Below, piece after piece: positions 45,737 to 54,676 of a stretch of 64,000 bases of DNA. A model generated the notes under the pieces. That model did not search any database, had not been told where the DNA came from, and saw only the letters and a program-made list of their open reading frames with translations. Both the position numbers and the translations under genes were made by a program. Source of the DNA: Chloroflexota bacterium (lineage in GTDB: Bacteria; Chloroflexota; Ktedonobacteria; Ktedonobacterales; Ktedonobacteraceae). The first letter of the stretch is position 1; each line of letters begins with the position of its first letter. The stretch covers positions 1-64,000 of the forward strand of contig CADDZH010000015.1 in NCBI GenBank assembly GCA_902812455.1, written 5' to 3'.

Positions 45737-47098
45737 CTAGTACTCCATAAGATGATGTTCTTGCTCCGCTTCGTTCTCAGCCGGGATGGTAGAACTGGTG
45801 AATGCCGAGGCTAAATGAGACAGTTGCAGAGCCTGATCAAGCTCTTTTTCCCCTTCCTCTGTTTTTCCCCGTTTCAAAAGATACCTTCCCAGCAGATTGT
45901 GCGCTCGAATGCGCGCCGCTATGTGATGAGTAGGCTCCAGTTTGGCAACTGCTTCACGGAATGCTGCTTCTGCGGCAGGATCAGTTAGCTTCTGCTCTTC
46001 AAGGATGCGTCCAAGGATCATGAGAGCTTCTGCTTCTCTCAACGTATAACTTAGCTTCCCTGCCTCATAGGCTTGTTGCACATAGCTCTGGGCTGCCTCG
46101 TAGTTTTTACGCTCAAGTTCGACTCCGGCCAGTGAGCAGGCAGCCGCAGAAACCACATTGGCCTGCTCCTGTACCTGCTTCTGGCTCGTCGTTGGTGTGC
46201 GAATGAGCTGCTCAAGGAGCGGCTGTTCTTCTAGCAGGAGCTTTTGGAGTTGCTGGTGAGCCTGATCTAGCTGGCCTGCCTGCTGCTCGATCAGCCCGAT
46301 AAGGCATGCCAGCAGGGCGGCCCGCACGTGCTCCCCGCTCGAGCGATACAATATATAGGCCGTTTGCGCATGTTCATATGCCAGGCTCAACAGCTCCTCT
46401 TTGTCTTGGGCGCATTGCATTTTGACGGCGCGCTCGAAGAGAATGAGCGATAGACCCCAGTGAGCTTCTGCCGCGTATTGGATGGGCGTGTTGCCATCTA
46501 TCATTTTGAGCGTATGCTCAAACTCTTGAGAAGCCGCTTCCGGCTGTTCCAGTTCACGCAGCGTAGCAGCCAGGTGAAGGTGCAGGGTAATCAGCTCTAA
46601 CTGCTGATCCGCTGGAACAACTTTTGGCTCTTCAGTAAGAGCATACAGAAAATCCTGCTCTGCCGCAAGAAAATTGCGTAACGCAAAGTAGCAATGGCCA
46701 CGCAACGCAGCCAGGCGCCATCGCACCGGCGACGGGATGAGAGAAAGATTTATCTTTTTGAGCATATCAAGGGCCGTATTAATATGCTTATTGGTGAGCG
46801 CTTGTGATGCCTCCGCTCTCAAGTTCTCGTAATAATCGTATTGCGACATAGCGCTTTCGGCCATTTTCTGCTGCTGGGCCAGCTCCATAAGCTCATCGAA
46901 TGATAGCTCTAGCCGCTCTGCCAGGAAACGCAAACTGCCTGGCGAAGGGTCGATCCGGTTCCGCTCAATCTGTGATAGCAAACTGGTGCTATATGTCTTG
47001 CCAGCAACTTCGGCTAGCGATAAGTGTTTCCTCTTTCGTGCTGCTCTAATGCAGCCTCCGAGGCTATGTGGAGGGACATGCTGTGGGGGACGTGGCAT
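45737..47098 (-). CDS. helix-turn-helix regulator with TPR domain
   Basis: The 453-residue protein has an Xre-type HTH (about 12-68; LGGCIRAARKRKHLSLAEVA, then TSLLSQIERNRIDPSPGSLRFLAERL) and a long C-terminal array of tetratricopeptide-like helices (about 95-435). This is the layout of peptide- or ligand-sensing regulators such as Rgg/PlcR types and many actinobacterial/Chloroflexota regulators. The ligand is unknown. It is followed after 14 bases by the zinc-ribbon gene, its most likely partner or target. Confidence 0.88.
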   Translation of the reverse strand: MPRPPQHVPPHSLGGCIRAARKRKHLSLAEVAGKTYSTSLLSQIERNRIDPSPGSLRFLAERLELSFDELMELAQQQKMAESAMSQYDYYENLRAEASQALTNKHINTALDMLKKINLSLIPSPVRWRLAALRGHCYFALRNFLAAEQDFLYALTEEPKVVPADQQLELITLHLHLAATLRELEQPEAASQEFEHTLKMIDGNTPIQYAAEAHWGLSLILFERAVKMQCAQDKEELLSLAYEHAQTAYILYRSSGEHVRAALLACLIGLIEQQAGQLDQAHQQLQKLLLEEQPLLEQLIRTPTTSQKQVQEQANVVSAAACSLAGVELERKNYEAAQSYVQQAYEAGKLSYTLREAEALMILGRILEEQKLTDPAAEAAFREAVAKLEPTHHIAARIRAHNLLGRYLLKRGKTEEGEKELDQALQLSHLASAFTSSTIPAENEAEQEHHLMEY

Positions 47099-47344
47099 AT
47101 CTCCAGTTGATCCTTTCCAATATGTGCTTTTCCTCGTTATTCTACGTTATTCATGTACATTTTCTGGTTTATATACTCATACTGGCCAGTTCAATTACCC
47201 GGCAGTACTATCTTTTATACTGCAAAAAACTCTTTCTAAATTACTACGTCCAATTCATTGACAGGTTATCAAAATCTGGCAGGATTTTTGGTAATGCCGC
47301 AAAGTGTATTGGAAATTTTGTTCTAAAAAATTCCAAAAATGCCC

Positions 47345-47373
47345 TTGACTTTCGGAATAAGAGACTGTATGCT
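47345..47373 (+). promoter_or_regulatory. topoisomerase operon promoter
   Basis: TTGACT (47345-47350), 17 bases, TATGCT (47368-47373). An AT-rich inverted repeat, TTGGAA and TTCCAA (47309-47336), lies just upstream. The 322-base gap 47099-47420 holds no gene. Confidence 0.65.
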
Positions 47374-47420
47374 GTTTGTTGTTACTATAACAAATGTTCC
47401 AGTAGAGAGGTTTTAGATAG

Positions 47421-49547
47421 ATGGCTCGTTCCTCAAAAACGCTATCCGCCATACACAATGAGCAGGATACTTCCCATAACCAGTTGTCGCTCTTTACATC
47501 CGCAAAAACTGCCGAAATGGAAGAGCCGGTCAATGCTTTGGCTCAAGCGGCGAGCGCCAATGGAGCCTCGACTCATGCACAGGCGAAGCCGGCTTCACGC
47601 ACAAAAAAGCAGGGGACGTACTCTGCTGCCGATATCCAGGTCTTAGAGGGAGTAGCTGCCATTCGGCATAGGCCGGGTATGTACGTTGGATCTACCTCCA
47701 CATCGGGCCTGCTCCACCTGGTCTGGGAAGCCCTCGATAATGCCGTCGATGAAGCTGTAGCCGGCTATGGCAAGCATATCTGGATCAGTATCGACCGCGA
47801 GGGATGGGTGACAGTGCGTGACGAAGGGCGCGGTATGCCTTTTGACCCTATGCTCTACCAGGGAGATTACCTGCCGGCAGCCACTGTCATTCTCACCGTA
47901 CCTCATTCTGGTGGGAAGTTTACCGAAGGGGTATATAAGACGGCAGGCGGCCTGCACGGTGTTGGGGCAACGGTGATCAACGCGCTCTCTGAAAAACTGG
48001 AGCTAACCATCTGGAAGGATGGGCAGCAGTTTCGCCAGGTGTTCAGTCGTGGAGCTGCACTGCCTCATCGCATCACCCCTTGTGACCCGAAGCTGCATGG
48101 AACGGAGCTGCGCTGGCTCTATGATCGCTCTATCTTCGATGAAGACGCCTATTATTCACTTGAAGTTATTGAAAGTCGCCTCAAAGCCGCCGCTTATCTT
48201 AACCGTGGCGTCACATTCCACCTGGATGCCTGGGATGATTCCAACAATGAACAGGTGAGCCGTGTCTTCTATTCTCGCGAAGGCTTGCCCGATTATGTGC
48301 GCGATCTCGCTGCAAGCACCAGCCCGCCGCTCTTTAAGCAGGTAATCGGCATTGCTAAAGAGAAAGACGGCGTGCAGGTGGAAGTGGCCTTGCAGCCAAC
48401 CACTGGCTACAAAACCACGCTCTATAGCTATGCCAACGCGGTACGCACCCGCGATGGAGGCGTACACGAAACCGGCTTTAAAGCTGCGCTGACTAAAGTT
48501 GTGCATGATTATGCCATCAAATGGAAGATCATCAAGAATCGCGAGCAAGAGGGATTCAAGCCGGAGGTAATCCAGCAAGGGCTAAACGTCGTCATTTCGG
48601 TAAAGCTGAGCAATCCTCAATTTCAGGGGCAGACCAAAGATCGCCTGAATAATAGCCCTGTGGAAGGTATTGTGCGCTCTATTGTCGATGAAGGCCTCAA
48701 AGAATGGTTTGAAAGCTATCCCAATCCGGGCAAGGAGTGGCTCAAGAAAATCCTGCAGATGCAGAAGGCGCGCAACGAGGCCCAACTGGTCGAGGAACTG
48801 GCCAGGACGGGCAACAAGAAGAACGGTGAGCTGATCGATACCTCGCTCTCCAAGAAGTTTTTGCGCTGCAATACAAGCGATCCTGAGCGCGCAGAGCTGT
48901 TCATCGTCGAAGGCGATTCGGCTGGTGGAAGTGCTGGTCAGGGGCGTTTCTCGGAGTTCCAGGCCGTGCTCAAGCTCAAAGGCAAGCCGCTCAATGTTGC
49001 CAGGGCCGATCTCAAACGTATCGTCGAGAATGAAGAGATCCGCACCATCATCAATGTGCTGGGCACAGGAACGCGCGATATGTTTGATATCAGCCGCTTG
49101 AAGTTTCATCGCATTATTATCGCAACTGACGCCGACGTGGACGGCCTGCATATCCAGTGCCTGCTGCTGACGCTGTTTTACCAGGAATTGAGCGAGCTGA
49201 TCGAGCGAGGCCATGTCTATATCGCCTGCCCGCCCCTCTATTCGGTCAAGTATAAAGGCAAAGTGGTCTGGCTGCTGGATGATGAAGCGCGTATCCAGTT
49301 TATGCGAACCCATCCCGATGTCCAGGGATTGGAGTTTAAGCGCTTCAAGGGGCTGGGCGAGATGAACCCCAAAGAACTGCGTGATACAACCTTCGATCCC
49401 GCTCGCCGCACCCTCAAGCGTGTCTCGATGGAAGATGCTGTTCTGGCTGCTCGCCTCATCAAAGAATTGATGGAAGATGACAATGCAGAAGCTCGTCGCG
49501 TCTTCCTTGCCGAGCACGCCCGCAAAATAAAAGAACTGGATGTGTGA
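47421..49547 (+). CDS. type IIA topoisomerase subunit B (GyrB/ParE type)
   Basis: The ATPase/TOPRIM subunit, 708 residues. GHKL motifs: WEALDNAVDEAVAG near 101-114, RDEGRGMPFD, and KTAGGLHGVGATVINALS near 174-191. TOPRIM: VEGDSAGGSAGQGRFSEF near 495-512 and ATDADVDGLHIQ near 570-581. A disordered N-terminal tail of about 75 residues precedes the ATPase; it contains QLSLF at 21-25, a perfect match to the bacterial beta-clamp-binding consensus. The gene is followed after three bases by the A subunit. Gyrase and topoisomerase IV cannot be told apart here, though the partner points to the latter. Confidence 0.94.
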   Translation: MARSSKTLSAIHNEQDTSHNQLSLFTSAKTAEMEEPVNALAQAASANGASTHAQAKPASRTKKQGTYSAADIQVLEGVAAIRHRPGMYVGSTSTSGLLHLVWEALDNAVDEAVAGYGKHIWISIDREGWVTVRDEGRGMPFDPMLYQGDYLPAATVILTVPHSGGKFTEGVYKTAGGLHGVGATVINALSEKLELTIWKDGQQFRQVFSRGAALPHRITPCDPKLHGTELRWLYDRSIFDEDAYYSLEVIESRLKAAAYLNRGVTFHLDAWDDSNNEQVSRVFYSREGLPDYVRDLAASTSPPLFKQVIGIAKEKDGVQVEVALQPTTGYKTTLYSYANAVRTRDGGVHETGFKAALTKVVHDYAIKWKIIKNREQEGFKPEVIQQGLNVVISVKLSNPQFQGQTKDRLNNSPVEGIVRSIVDEGLKEWFESYPNPGKEWLKKILQMQKARNEAQLVEELARTGNKKNGELIDTSLSKKFLRCNTSDPERAELFIVEGDSAGGSAGQGRFSEFQAVLKLKGKPLNVARADLKRIVENEEIRTIINVLGTGTRDMFDISRLKFHRIIIATDADVDGLHIQCLLLTLFYQELSELIERGHVYIACPPLYSVKYKGKVVWLLDDEARIQFMRTHPDVQGLEFKRFKGLGEMNPKELRDTTFDPARRTLKRVSMEDAVLAARLIKELMEDDNAEARRVFLAEHARKIKELDV

Positions 49548-49550
49548 TAG

Positions 49551-52043
49551 ATGGCACGTGTAACAGAATCAGAGAACACAAACATTGAGACTGGAAGCAT
49601 CAGGGAAGAAGATTTCTCGGTTATCATCACCCACGCCTTTGCGGCCTACGGCCTCTCGGTCGTCACAGACCGAGCGCTGCCCGATGCTCGTGATGGCTTG
49701 AAACCGGTACAACGGCGTATCCTTGCGGGTATGCGCGATGCCCGTTATCTCTCCAGCCGCCCGACAGTCAAAAGCGCCGAGGTTGTTGGCCTCATTCTAG
49801 GCAATTACCACCCACACGGCGATGCCTCAGTCTATGATGCAGCCGTTCGCATGGCGCAACCCTTCACCTTGCGCTATCCACTCATCGAGGGACAGGGCAA
49901 TATGGGTAGCGAAGATGGCGATGCTCCTGCGGCTTACCGCTATACCGAGATGCGCCTTTCGCCTCTTGCGGAAGCGCTGATGGCCGATATGGAGAAGGAA
50001 ACCGTTCCATTGCGCCCAACATATAAGCAGGACCCGAAGGTTGTTGAGCCGGATTACTTGCCGGGACGCATTCCGCCTGTGGTCAATGCATCCAGCGGTA
50101 TCGCGGTGGGCCTCTCTACCAATATTCCGCCGCACAATCTTACCGAAGTCTTGCGCGCCTGCATTGCTCTCCTTGATCGACCCAATATGGATGTCGAGCA
50201 GCTCATGACGTACATCCAGGGGCCTGATTTTAGCCAGGGAGGGCGTATCATTGGCATCGATGGCATCAAAGAGTACTTTACCACAGGCCGGGGACGTGTC
50301 ATTGTGCGTGCCGAGGTGCGGCTGGAAGAAACGCCGCGCAGTCGCTCGCTCGTGATCACGCAGATTCCCCCTATTGGACGAGATAAGGTGAAGGCCTCGA
50401 TTGTTAAAGCTATCAATGCTCGCAAGCTGGAAGGCCTCATGCCCGATCTGCGCGACGAAAGCGATACTGAGAAGGGCACGCGCATCGTTCTGGAGCTGCG
50501 CCGAGATGCCGATGCGGCCCAGGTGCTTTCGCAGCTCTTTGCTGAGACCGATTTACAGGTGGCGCTTTCGTTTCAAATGGTCTTTCTCTTTGGCGAGCCG
50601 ATGCAGGCTGCACGACAACCTAAGCAGGTTGGTATGGTTGAGCTCCTCAACTACTGGAATGCTCACCAGATCGATGTTCTGACGCGCCGCTCACAGTTTG
50701 ATTTACGCAAAGCCCAGGAGCGCCTGCATATCGTTGAGGGACTGATCATCGGAGCTGCCAATGCCGATAAGATTGTGAAGATCTTCCAGCAGGCCGAGGA
50801 CCGCGCTGCTGCTCGCCAGGTCATTGAGCGCACATACAAGCTCACGCCGATCCAGTCTGATGTGATCGCCTCTATGACGCTGGCCCAGGTGACGCGCCTG
50901 GATGCCAGCAAATATGCCAGGGAGAAAGAAGAATTGCAGGGACGTATCGCCGAACTTGAGCGCTTGCTCTCTGACCGCAAGGCATTGGTAGCGCTGCTGA
51001 AAAAAGAAATGCAGCAGTTGATCAAGCAGTTTGGGGACGAACGTCGCACGACCATCGATGTTGAAGGACAGGTGCATGAACCCATTACGGAAGTTGCCAG
51101 CCTGCATGAACGCGAGCCTCTTGTGATCGCGTTTACACGCTCGGGAACGCTCAAAACGCTGCCGCCGGATGCCTATACAGCAAAGGGCAAGAACGGTTCT
51201 GCCGCCTATACGCCTGTGCGCGGCGATGAACAGTTGCACCAGGTCGTGGCCGCAACATCACAGGATTACGTCCTCTGTATCAGTTCGCTGGGGCGCGTTT
51301 TCCAGCTCGCGGCACATCGTATTCCCGCGGGAACGCGCTCTTCGCGAGGTGAATCTGCCCGCAAACTACTAGAACTTGCGCCGGGCGAGGAGATTGTAAT
51401 TGTCCTTCCGGTCGAATCCTATGGCGAAGACCTCTATCTTGTGGCTTTCAGCAAGCAAGGGAAGGTGAAGAAGTCCCCGTTGAGCGAGTACAGGAGCGCG
51501 GATGAGCATGGCTTGCAGGATATGAAACTGGCTGAAGGGGATATTGTGGTTGCGGCTCTGCTCTCGCGTGGGCAGGGTGAGTACTTCGTGACGGCCAGCA
51601 ATGGACAGACGCTACGCTTCAGTGACGAAGCATTACGGGCCCAGGGGCGTGTTGGCCAGGGGGTAGCGGCCATGGCTCTCGGACCGAAGGCCTATGTTAT
51701 GAGCGCATCTTACCTGGATTCCGAGCTTGCGGCTAACTCCGGTAATCTCTTGAGCTTGCTGGTAGCAACAGAGGCTGGCCTGGTGAAGAAAGTGCCGCTC
51801 AGCCAGTATCCACAAAAAGGTCGCGCCACAGCCGGCGTGATAACAACCGATCTTGCTGGCAAGGATCATCTGCTCATGACCTCCATCATCAATGAAGACG
51901 ATACCCTGCTCTTCACCTGGGATGGTGAAGGCGGCGAGCAGGTAAAAGTGCTGAAAGCAACGGAGTTGAAGGCCTTCCCAAGAGCGCGAAAAGGCGTATC
52001 CATTGTCAAGGGACGCCTGCTGGACGTTGTTGTGCTACACTAA
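49551..52043 (+). CDS. type IIA topoisomerase subunit A (ParC/GyrA type)
   Basis: The breakage-reunion subunit, 830 residues. Motifs: TDRALPDARDGLKPVQRRIL near 41-60, VVGLILGNYHPHGDASVYDA near 82-101 and the active-site Tyr in PAAYRYTEMRLSPL near 124-137. The C-terminal domain has six beta-pinwheel blades (for example LVIAFTRSGTLKTLP and LYLVAFSKQGKVKKSPL). A canonical GyrA box (QRRGGKG) is absent; the equivalent place after LSQYP reads QKGRATAG, which suggests decatenase (topoisomerase IV-like) activity. The start is three bases after the B-subunit stop. Confidence 0.94.
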   Translation: MARVTESENTNIETGSIREEDFSVIITHAFAAYGLSVVTDRALPDARDGLKPVQRRILAGMRDARYLSSRPTVKSAEVVGLILGNYHPHGDASVYDAAVRMAQPFTLRYPLIEGQGNMGSEDGDAPAAYRYTEMRLSPLAEALMADMEKETVPLRPTYKQDPKVVEPDYLPGRIPPVVNASSGIAVGLSTNIPPHNLTEVLRACIALLDRPNMDVEQLMTYIQGPDFSQGGRIIGIDGIKEYFTTGRGRVIVRAEVRLEETPRSRSLVITQIPPIGRDKVKASIVKAINARKLEGLMPDLRDESDTEKGTRIVLELRRDADAAQVLSQLFAETDLQVALSFQMVFLFGEPMQAARQPKQVGMVELLNYWNAHQIDVLTRRSQFDLRKAQERLHIVEGLIIGAANADKIVKIFQQAEDRAAARQVIERTYKLTPIQSDVIASMTLAQVTRLDASKYAREKEELQGRIAELERLLSDRKALVALLKKEMQQLIKQFGDERRTTIDVEGQVHEPITEVASLHEREPLVIAFTRSGTLKTLPPDAYTAKGKNGSAAYTPVRGDEQLHQVVAATSQDYVLCISSLGRVFQLAAHRIPAGTRSSRGESARKLLELAPGEEIVIVLPVESYGEDLYLVAFSKQGKVKKSPLSEYRSADEHGLQDMKLAEGDIVVAALLSRGQGEYFVTASNGQTLRFSDEALRAQGRVGQGVAAMALGPKAYVMSASYLDSELAANSGNLLSLLVATEAGLVKKVPLSQYPQKGRATAGVITTDLAGKDHLLMTSIINEDDTLLFTWDGEGGEQVKVLKATELKAFPRARKGVSIVKGRLLDVVVLH

Positions 52044-52510
52044 CCCATCGAGCATTTAAGCTGCTCGATCTGCTCAAGGTGTATCTTGCCATGCTCCAGA
52101 AACGTGTTGAAAGTCTCGTAGAGGCTCATTTCTCCACGTTCTGGATGCATACATGTGCGTTCCCATGCTTCCGGTGGCAGCATGCGTAGCAGAGCAGCAG
52201 ATGAGTGCCGGAGCGCTGTAAAAAGTACAATCGCCAGATTGCGATCTTGTGTACGATACGAGAGGTTCATAGCCCAGGCGTTTTCATCGTACACGTCTAC
52301 CGTTGGGTTATCCTCGGCCATGGTTTTCCGCATACGCTCATAACCGAACACCTCGCTATCGGCCAGGTGAATAATGACTTCGTGGACGCTCCAATCTCCC
52401 TCAGCGCGTATAAAATGCATCTGTGCTTCGCTGAGATTGGCAATGGCTGCGGCAACTTGAGCGGGGGCTGCTTCATAGGCATTGAGCTGTTCGGGCGTTG
52501 GTACTGGCAT
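52040..52510 (-). CDS. DinB family protein
   Basis: A four-helix-bundle DinB/YfiT-like protein of 156 residues. Conserved His ligands appear in GDWSVHEVIIHLADSEVFGYER near 38-59 and FLEHGKIHLEQIEQL near 136-150. Relatives are metal-dependent thiol transferases or of unknown function. The gene converges on the topoisomerase operon with a four-base overlap. There is AGGAGG-like sequence before the ATG. Confidence 0.85.
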   Translation of the reverse strand: MPVPTPEQLNAYEAAPAQVAAAIANLSEAQMHFIRAEGDWSVHEVIIHLADSEVFGYERMRKTMAEDNPTVDVYDENAWAMNLSYRTQDRNLAIVLFTALRHSSAALLRMLPPEAWERTCMHPERGEMSLYETFNTFLEHGKIHLEQIEQLKCSMG

Positions 52511-52697
52511 CTAGTAGTCCTCCTACTATTTATTCCTCTTCGCTGGACTCGCTGCCTATTATTATATACAACTGCAAGAGGGGCCACCACATCTCAGCTA
52601 GATACCTATGAATGAAATGTAATGGCCCCTATGTGGGGGTCAGATCTTAACCCCCAGGTTTCCCGTAACCCTGTTTTATGGGATCCAGAACTCCAGA

Positions 52698-53024
52698 TTA
52701 CTCGTTCCCCATTTCTTCGACCGTGCGCCGTACGGCATCTGCCGGGCTTTCCTCCCGCACAACCTCAATTGAGCACTGGGCCAGCAGCGCTCCAGCAGCT
52801 CCGATGGCAGCCAGCGTTGGGGCAAGGAGCGCGCCCACCACTCCCACAGTCAAAGGAATATCGAGGACAGTGCGGCCCTCCTGCTTGATAACGATGCGGC
52901 GAACATTGCCCTCACGCACAAGCTCCTGCACTTTGGCCAGCAACTGCTCGCCCATCACTTGCCACTCCTCAGGGACTGGATATCTCGTTCTCTGCTCTCC
53001 GTTTGTTGGATTCGTTTGTGACAT
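52698..53024 (-). CDS. DUF4342 domain protein
   Basis: The 108-residue protein has a UBA-like helical N-terminus (about 22-45; MGEQLLAKVQELVREGNVRR) and the DUF4342 pattern EGRTVLDIPLTVGVVGALLA near 50-69, whose hydrophobic hairpin can enter the membrane. Function unknown. Start ATG at 53024 is supported by AAGGAGGAAGG just upstream; the longer reading begins before this site. Confidence 0.82.
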   Translation of the reverse strand: MSQTNPTNGEQRTRYPVPEEWQVMGEQLLAKVQELVREGNVRRIVIKQEGRTVLDIPLTVGVVGALLAPTLAAIGAAGALLAQCSIEVVREESPADAVRRTVEEMGNE

Positions 53025-53156
53025 AACCTTCCTCCTTTTTTCTCTATAACCTTCCATGCTGTTCTAATGGTTTCGCGTGCGTAGCCCATTCTCAATGGTG
53101 GCTACATCCCATATACGGACACAAAGAAGCAGGGTTGGAGGCAGCACCATCTAGCG

Positions 53157-53723
53157 TCACTTTTTTGCCTCCGAAACCACCTCCCAATCCTGCTTGCTGA
53201 TGACGTAGCGATAGCGATGTTCCCAATTGCCCAAACCGTCGTCATCATACATTGTTCCTGCATATTGCATGCCACATTTCTGCATCACGCGAGCGGAAGC
53301 GATATTCTCTCGTTCACATTCCGCGTGGATCAGCTCGGCTCCCAGCACAGTAAAGGCATAGGTAAAAGCCGCCTGGAGCGCTTCAGGCATGTAGCCCTGT
53401 CCCCAGTAGTGCTGGTGGAGTGCGTATCCACAGCCAAATTCGCGCATCCCTGGATCGCGTGCATGACGGCTCCTGCCAATAATAAGCCAGCCGATGAGCA
53501 GCCCGTTGCTCCGTAACGTGATCGCCCAATCATAGGCCTCTCGATGGGGGTTGGATGCTCGCTGGACAAGTGATGCGAGCCAGTGGCGCCGCTTCTCCTC
53601 ATCCCAGGAGGAAAAGTGCATATAGCGGGTAACGGCTGGATCAGACAAGAAAGCATTGAGCGCATCCCAATCAGAAAGAACGAAGTCTCGCAGGATCAGC
53701 CGCTCTGTTTCAAGGGTAGGCAT
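53157..53723 (-). CDS. RimJ/RimL-type GNAT acetyltransferase
   Basis: A 188-residue GNAT enzyme beginning LETERLILRDFVLSDWDAL, the typical RimJ/RimL opening. Later motifs are WAITLRSNGLLIGWL, FGCGYALHQHYWGQGYMPEAL near 96-116 (acetyl-CoA loop) and NIASARVMQKCGMQYAGT near 140-157. It may acetylate an N-terminal amine or small amine. It stands alone on the minus strand. Confidence 0.88.
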   Translation of the reverse strand: MPTLETERLILRDFVLSDWDALNAFLSDPAVTRYMHFSSWDEEKRRHWLASLVQRASNPHREAYDWAITLRSNGLLIGWLIIGRSRHARDPGMREFGCGYALHQHYWGQGYMPEALQAAFTYAFTVLGAELIHAECERENIASARVMQKCGMQYAGTMYDDDGLGNWEHRYRYVISKQDWEVVSEAKK

Positions 53724-53740
53724 GTTTTCCTCCCAATTCT

Positions 53741-53866
53741 TTAGGCACGGTTCAAATGAACGTGACAGAGATCCTTTTTGATCACCAGCGTCATGCCGTT
53801 GCGTTCAAAAATCGATGTTCCTTTACCTTCCTGCAACTCAGCTTGCCTACAAATAACACAGTTCAT
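53741..53866 (-). pseudogene. truncated YgiT-type zinc-finger antitoxin
   Basis: A 41-codon ORF beginning MNCVICRQAELQEGKGTS and continuing ERNGMTLVIK, the first half of a YgiT-type antitoxin. The usual second half (VPAxVCxxCGE and the HTH) is missing. Its last codons and stop lie in repeat DNA (53741-53766) that matches the end of the element at 58376-58519. GGAGGAGATC stands before the ATG, and the start overlaps the stop of the DUF4258 remnant (TCATGA), as in intact toxin-antitoxin operons. Confidence 0.65.
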
Positions 53867-53934
53867 GATCTCCTCCTGTGCTTGAAATCTGGTTCCCATT
53901 GATTCGGGTCTGGCTCATACGCTTCACCATTCCT
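53863..53934 (-). pseudogene. 3' remnant of a DUF4258 toxin
   Basis: An open stretch reading EAYEPDPNQWEPDFKHRRRS then stop, preceded by an in-frame TAG. This is the characteristic C-terminus of DUF4258 toxins (TAYxPxxxxWExxxxxRR). The rest of the gene is absent; a family A repeat begins about 35 bases further upstream. Confidence 0.6.
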
Positions 53935-53967
53935 CTATGAGAATAATGGCCTTGTCAAATTATGGAC

Positions 53968-54049
53968 TTTATTGGATGTCATCCTGAGCGCAGCGAAGGA
54001 TCTCTCGCGCTGGGCATCGGATGCTTCGCTTCGCTCAGCATGACATGGG
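53968..54049. repeat. dispersed repeat, family A
   Basis: Begins GGATGTCATCCTGAGCGCAG and ends TTCGCTCAGCATGACATGGG. It lies in the 299-base gap before the EVE gene. Confidence 0.7.
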
Positions 54050-54165
54050 TGAATCATTCTGCTCATCTTCATCATTAGACTGCGAAGCCTGTATATGGTA
54101 GTGGCGGTCGCAAGTGCCAGCATAGTACAATATCGCTATCAAATATGTAATGAGAGAGGCAACCT

Positions 54166-54567
54166 ATGGCCTACTTTCTTGCCAAAACCGATCCTGCAAC
54201 CTACTCTATAGACGACCTGGAACGTGACAAAACGACCACCTGGGATGGTGTGCGCAACCCTCAGGCTGTACGTACTATCCAATCCATGAGACCCGGTGAC
54301 CAGGTACTGATCTACCACAGTCAGGGAGAGGCTGCCATTGTGGGCCTTGCTCGCGTTATATCTGAGCCACGCCCTGATCCCAACGATAGCAAGAGCTGGG
54401 TTGTCAATGTGGCCTTCGAGCGCCACTTGAGCCAGCCTGTCACGCTGCGCGAAATCAAAGACAGCCATCTCTTCGATGATTGGGTTCTCGTGCGCCAGGG
54501 CCGCCTCTCCACAATGACCGTTCCTGACGACGTGGTGGCATGGCTCAAAGAAAAACACGTGTTGTAA
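54166..54567 (+). CDS. EVE domain protein
   Basis: The 133-residue protein is a single PUA-like EVE domain: MAYFLAKTDPATYSIDDLER, TTWDGVRNPQAVRTIQSMRPG and DQVLIYHSQGEAAIVGLARV near 44-63, LVRQGRLSTMTVPDDV near the end. EVE domains are thought to bind modified bases in DNA or RNA, and many sit in restriction or modification contexts; none is obvious here. GAGAGGC precedes the ATG. Confidence 0.88.
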   Translation: MAYFLAKTDPATYSIDDLERDKTTTWDGVRNPQAVRTIQSMRPGDQVLIYHSQGEAAIVGLARVISEPRPDPNDSKSWVVNVAFERHLSQPVTLREIKDSHLFDDWVLVRQGRLSTMTVPDDVVAWLKEKHVL

Positions 54568-54601
54568 TCGTTCGCATGAACCTGCATTTAAAGAATAAAA
54601 T

Positions 54602-54626
54602 GTAGTGGCCTCCCTTGTGGGGGCCA
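54602..54626. repeat. REP-like hairpin, GTAG foot, CTTGT loop
   Basis: GTAG, TGGCCTCC, CTTGT, GGGGGCCA. It lies between the EVE and aminotransferase genes, preceded by AAAAT as in the copies at 55565 and 62594. Confidence 0.7.
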
Positions 54627-54676
54627 GGCAACCGATTGACCAGATAATCAATTATTGACCGTAGGAGTAACCAATC

